A stretch of DNA of 64,000 bases, taken from Tyto alba (taxonomy: Eukaryota > Chordata > Aves > Strigiformes > Tytonidae). Location of the stretch: positions 7,619,777 to 7,683,776 of the forward strand of contig NW_024881303.1 of assembly GCF_018691265.1 (NCBI RefSeq), read 5' to 3'. Both the position numbers and the translations under genes were made by a program. Of this stretch, positions 60,706 to 64,000 are shown in pieces. The stretch's first letter is position 1; the number at the start of each line of letters is the position of its first letter. The notes beneath the pieces were generated by a model that did not search any database, had not been told where the DNA came from, and saw nothing but the letters and a program-made list of their open reading frames with translations.

Positions 60706-63700
60706 GTAAGTTAAAAATCTGTGCCCAGCTTATCTATTTTTTCTTTCTTATTGTTTGAATGTTTTCATAAGCCTATTTTGAAATGAATTGTCTTCCCCTC
60801 CCCCACCCCCCCCTTAAATTTTTATGTGAAATTTAGAGTTTTCCTCAAGTTCCGTATGTGCTTGCTTGGACAGACTACATTTGTTTTGCTGAGGCATGGA
60901 AATGTATATGAACTTTAAATCATTTGAAAAGATTTAAAATAATTATATTTTGGACTGGTAAATGTAACAATATTTTTGTTTTGCTGACGGTGCAGTGAAG
61001 GGAGCTGGCACATACACTTTTGTTTCCCTACTAGTAGTGGAATGGAATTCTGTTTTCCTAGCTTCTAACTATTACTCACTGCAACTAGTGCAGAAGAAAA
61101 TTTAATATACTCCAAATAAATTAAATTTACATGTATAATGGAGTGACAGAGTTCAAAAAAAGGCAAAGAAAACTAGAACTTCATTAAGGCAGTTTACAAG
61201 ATTCATTAATACGTCAATGACCTTATTCTTCTTTCCCGCTGAAAGGAAAAGTTCTTTTCTCTGAGCCAGATGGGGGCTTTTGACCCTGATGTTCACCCTC
61301 TCAAGGCCCCTGTGAGGTGGATGTTTCCAAATATCAAAAGTGAGACCTGCTAGGCAGATCTGAGAGAGAAAACGTGCCTTTAAGTTGCACTATTTTTCTT
61401 TTTACAGAGAAAAAGTATGTTAATGCACATGTGTAATACGTAGTATAGCCAAGCAGCTCACACTCTGTCATCTAGGTATAGAAACAAGAATCTTATTTGG
61501 GAGCCTGGAAAAATGTTCCCCCTCTCCCCTGTCGTTCTGGCTTGCATTGACTTGCATTTAATACCTGTTTTACAAAGGGATAAACAGAGTTGAAGGCAAG
61601 TTGAACAAACATGCCATCCAGGAGACCAAGGCAATCCATTAGGAACTAAACCATGTGATAAAACCAAACTTCAAAGCTGTCAAAACATCTCCCTAGGGTA
61701 TCCCTGGAGAGTTGCAGTGTTTGTAGGACCTTAGGAAGTATTCCTCCTAAGCTGAGCATGGAGGAGCAGCCACAGCCTCTCCAGAGCTAATGGAAATTCA
61801 TTTGTAATATTTATAAATTACCTTAACTTTTGACCTCTCTCCTAAAATTTATCTGGAAAAAAAAAAAAAAAAAAAAAAGAAAACAAAAGAAAAAGCACTA
61901 ACTATAGTACTGAAATAGGTCTTTACCTGAAGGTAGTTGCAAGAGTTATAAAACAAGTTCAGCTCCTGGATTTCAGTGGGGATGTGTATGCATCTCTGGA
62001 GAAAGCTGTTGTAATGGGTGGATGCAGTAAAAAACAATTTTGGGCTCAGAAAGGGGAAGTGTGTAAGCAAGTCTTGTGTGCAGACATGTCAGACTGGGAT
62101 GGGCTTAGTTCTGATTATCAAAAAAGTAGGTAAAAAGTACACGGGCTACTGGATTTCTTACAAAATGGTTAAATTTGTATGCTTACTCTTTGTTGTTAAA
62201 TGACAAAGAAGCAGCCACAGTAAATCTAATTGAGGTCAAAATTTTTAAAAGCCGTTACAGATATTTAAAGAAAACTAATACTTGTCACAGAATATTCTCT
62301 CTGACTTCTTTAGGCACTGAAACTCAAAGGCATTAACTGTGGTTTAGTTTTCATATCTAATGGCTTTGAAGTGGATGATATGTGCTGTTGAAATGGTGTT
62401 TTAGTTTACACAATGTTAATTTCTGCATGGCAGATATGTTTTAATTTGTTCCAGAAGAAAACTGTGTTAGTCATATGGAAGTAATACAATTATATTTTGC
62501 ATATACAATAATTCCGTGCATTTTGAAGTCCATACCATCTGTTCAGCTTTTTGCCAGCAAGCCACAGTTTTAATACAGCCTGCAGAAAAGATAGGTACAA
62601 TAGACAGCATATGTCTTGGTCAGTAGGGTCTAGTGAGTGCACTGAGCAAAAGGTCTGGAGACGGCTCTTTGTTACCTGTGCTAAGCTGTGGGGCTTGGGC
62701 AGGTCACATATCTCCTCTCTGTGCTTCAGCATCTTTTCCTTTAAAGTTAATATGCTGCCTGTAGTCCTCACTTGGAAAAAAGTGAAAACACTGAGATGAG
62801 CTGGTCTGGGAGGAAAAATAAAAAAGTAACTATTAATTCAAAGCCAGATTCTGTGAGGTCCTGAGCACTTTTTGTTTCTGATTGTTGAATACTTCTCTGA
62901 CTTGAATCCTAAGTGAAAATAAATTAAATGTGATCGTTAAACTTTTTTATTGCCTTCCCTCTTGCTATATTGAATATTGGTGAAGAGTAAAGACAGATTT
63001 TTCTTTTTTTGTGGAGACAGCTCTATTGGTAGCTTGTTCAACAAAGGTGTTAATGATTCCTGATGGTATTTTTCTAAATCTCTTGTTTATGTTCCCAGAA
63101 CAAAATGTGTCGTAGATTGGGAACCTGCCACATGTAATGAATGATGTTATGCACAGAGCGCTTCACTTTGCCGAGTGCTGTCAGTACTGCTGGAATAAAG
63201 GGAGTCCTCTTTTTCCTCTGCAGGATACAAAAAAGCAACATCACTGAGAATATTAGAACATTTTGAGCCTCTAACTTCATTTTCTAGCAGTGTTTTTGTG
63301 TGCATTTAAAATACCCTATTTCCACTAGAATATCTCTTTAGGTTTTAGGTTATTTTCACTCAAAGCCAAATGTTTGTTATACTCAAAAGACAATGTTCAT
63401 ATGAAATAGGCTTAAAGTTCCAGAGGAAGCTTGTGCTGCCTGCATCACTGCTCAGCTAACCAGGCTGTGCTGCCATCTTAAAAATCTCTTCCTGTTGGGA
63501 GGGACACCTCATTACACACAATTGGAAACCCAAACAGATTGGAATAATTCATCAGGTGGGCAAATATAATTACAGATTTTTAAATTGTACCTATTGCATT
63601 ATATTTTGTCTCCTTTTATTTCCATTTCAATCTGTTCTTAATCTGTATTAATTTTATTTTAGAAAAACGTTCTTCAGCTTTTTAGGTTTGGTTTGTCTTG

Positions 63701-64000
63701 ACCTCCCTCTGTAGTGTTTATATATATATATACATATTTGTTCTTTAGCCTGCAGCAGACCCTGTCCCACCACTGCCAGGCACACTTTCCTTTCCCAAAA
63801 AGCTTCATCCCCCTTTTCATTGCTCAGGAAGGCTATTCCATCCTTGGCCAGAGTTCCCACAAAACTTTCTCCTTTGGAGCCTTCAAGGTGTCTCCTGTAT
63901 TTCCCCTATCTGGATGCCTTTAAACACAGGGATCTTGAAAAAATATTTTGTCACCTTCCTCAGCTTCATAAATGTCTTCAGCTAGCCAGCGAGCTTGGGC
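60706..64000 (+). other. SLC38A6: SLC38A6 intron 8 (partial, runs off the window)
   Basis: Starts at the GTAAGT donor of exon 8. I searched for the next expected segment (IIKKW.IPCPL) and found no exon with proper splice sites. A 22-A tract lies at 61857-61878 and a short TA repeat at 63719-63733. Confidence 0.7.
61857..61878. repeat. A22 homopolymer tract
   Basis: Twenty-two A followed by further A-rich sequence, in SLC38A6 intron 8. Confidence 0.9.

Noticed and set aside
62091..62130. Possible SLC38A6 exon 9 (reads LIIKK between TTAG and GTAAAA)
   Set aside because: Matches the expected IIKK only briefly, hits a stop in that frame at the supposed donor, lacks a pyrimidine tract and does not continue as IPCPL.

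Overview
The window is vertebrate nuclear DNA, most likely from a bird. It has intron-split genes with GT-AG junctions, a CpG-island promoter, two CR1-type LINE fragments (CR1 dominates bird and other reptile genomes), and a gene order MNAT1 > / < TRMT5 / SLC38A6 > that matches amniote synteny as I know it from human 14q23. I cannot exclude a turtle or crocodilian from sequence alone.

Layout. Bases 1-24976 look like the last intron of MNAT1 (+). They hold CR1 fragments (about 8376-9182 and 16884-17820), a MITE-like element (9634-9774), a near-perfect 33-bp-arm palindrome (12905-12971), a CpG-rich patch near 21.6 kb and many homopolymer tracts. The terminal MNAT1 coding exon is 24977-25097, followed by a short 3' UTR. 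Bases 25.5-28.7 kb are a tail-to-tail intergenic gap with an orphan CpG-rich patch. TRMT5 (-) is complete: five coding exons between 34941 and 28932 give a 500-residue reading frame that stays in phase through every junction. A shared CpG-island promoter (about 34.44-35.70 kb) separates the TRMT5 start (34941) from the SLC38A6 start (35147) by 205 bp. SLC38A6 (+) has its first eight coding exons in the window (35147-60705, 214 or 216 residues); the remaining half of the gene lies beyond 64000.

Roles. MNAT1 is the assembly subunit of the CDK7/cyclin H/MAT1 kinase of TFIIH, TRMT5 is the tRNA m1G37 methyltransferase, and SLC38A6 is an SLC38-family (amino-acid transporter family) membrane protein. 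TRMT5 and SLC38A6 may share promoter control, but the three are functionally unrelated.

I found no new biological system. The best leads are an 11-bp tandem duplication that shifts the reading frame at the TRMT5 C-terminus, the 33-bp-arm palindrome, the five-base TRMT5 first coding exon, an RFX X-box-like site in the promoter, a hairpin over the TRMT5 poly(A) signal, and two orphan CpG-rich patches. No tRNA, rRNA, CRISPR or intact mobile element was seen.
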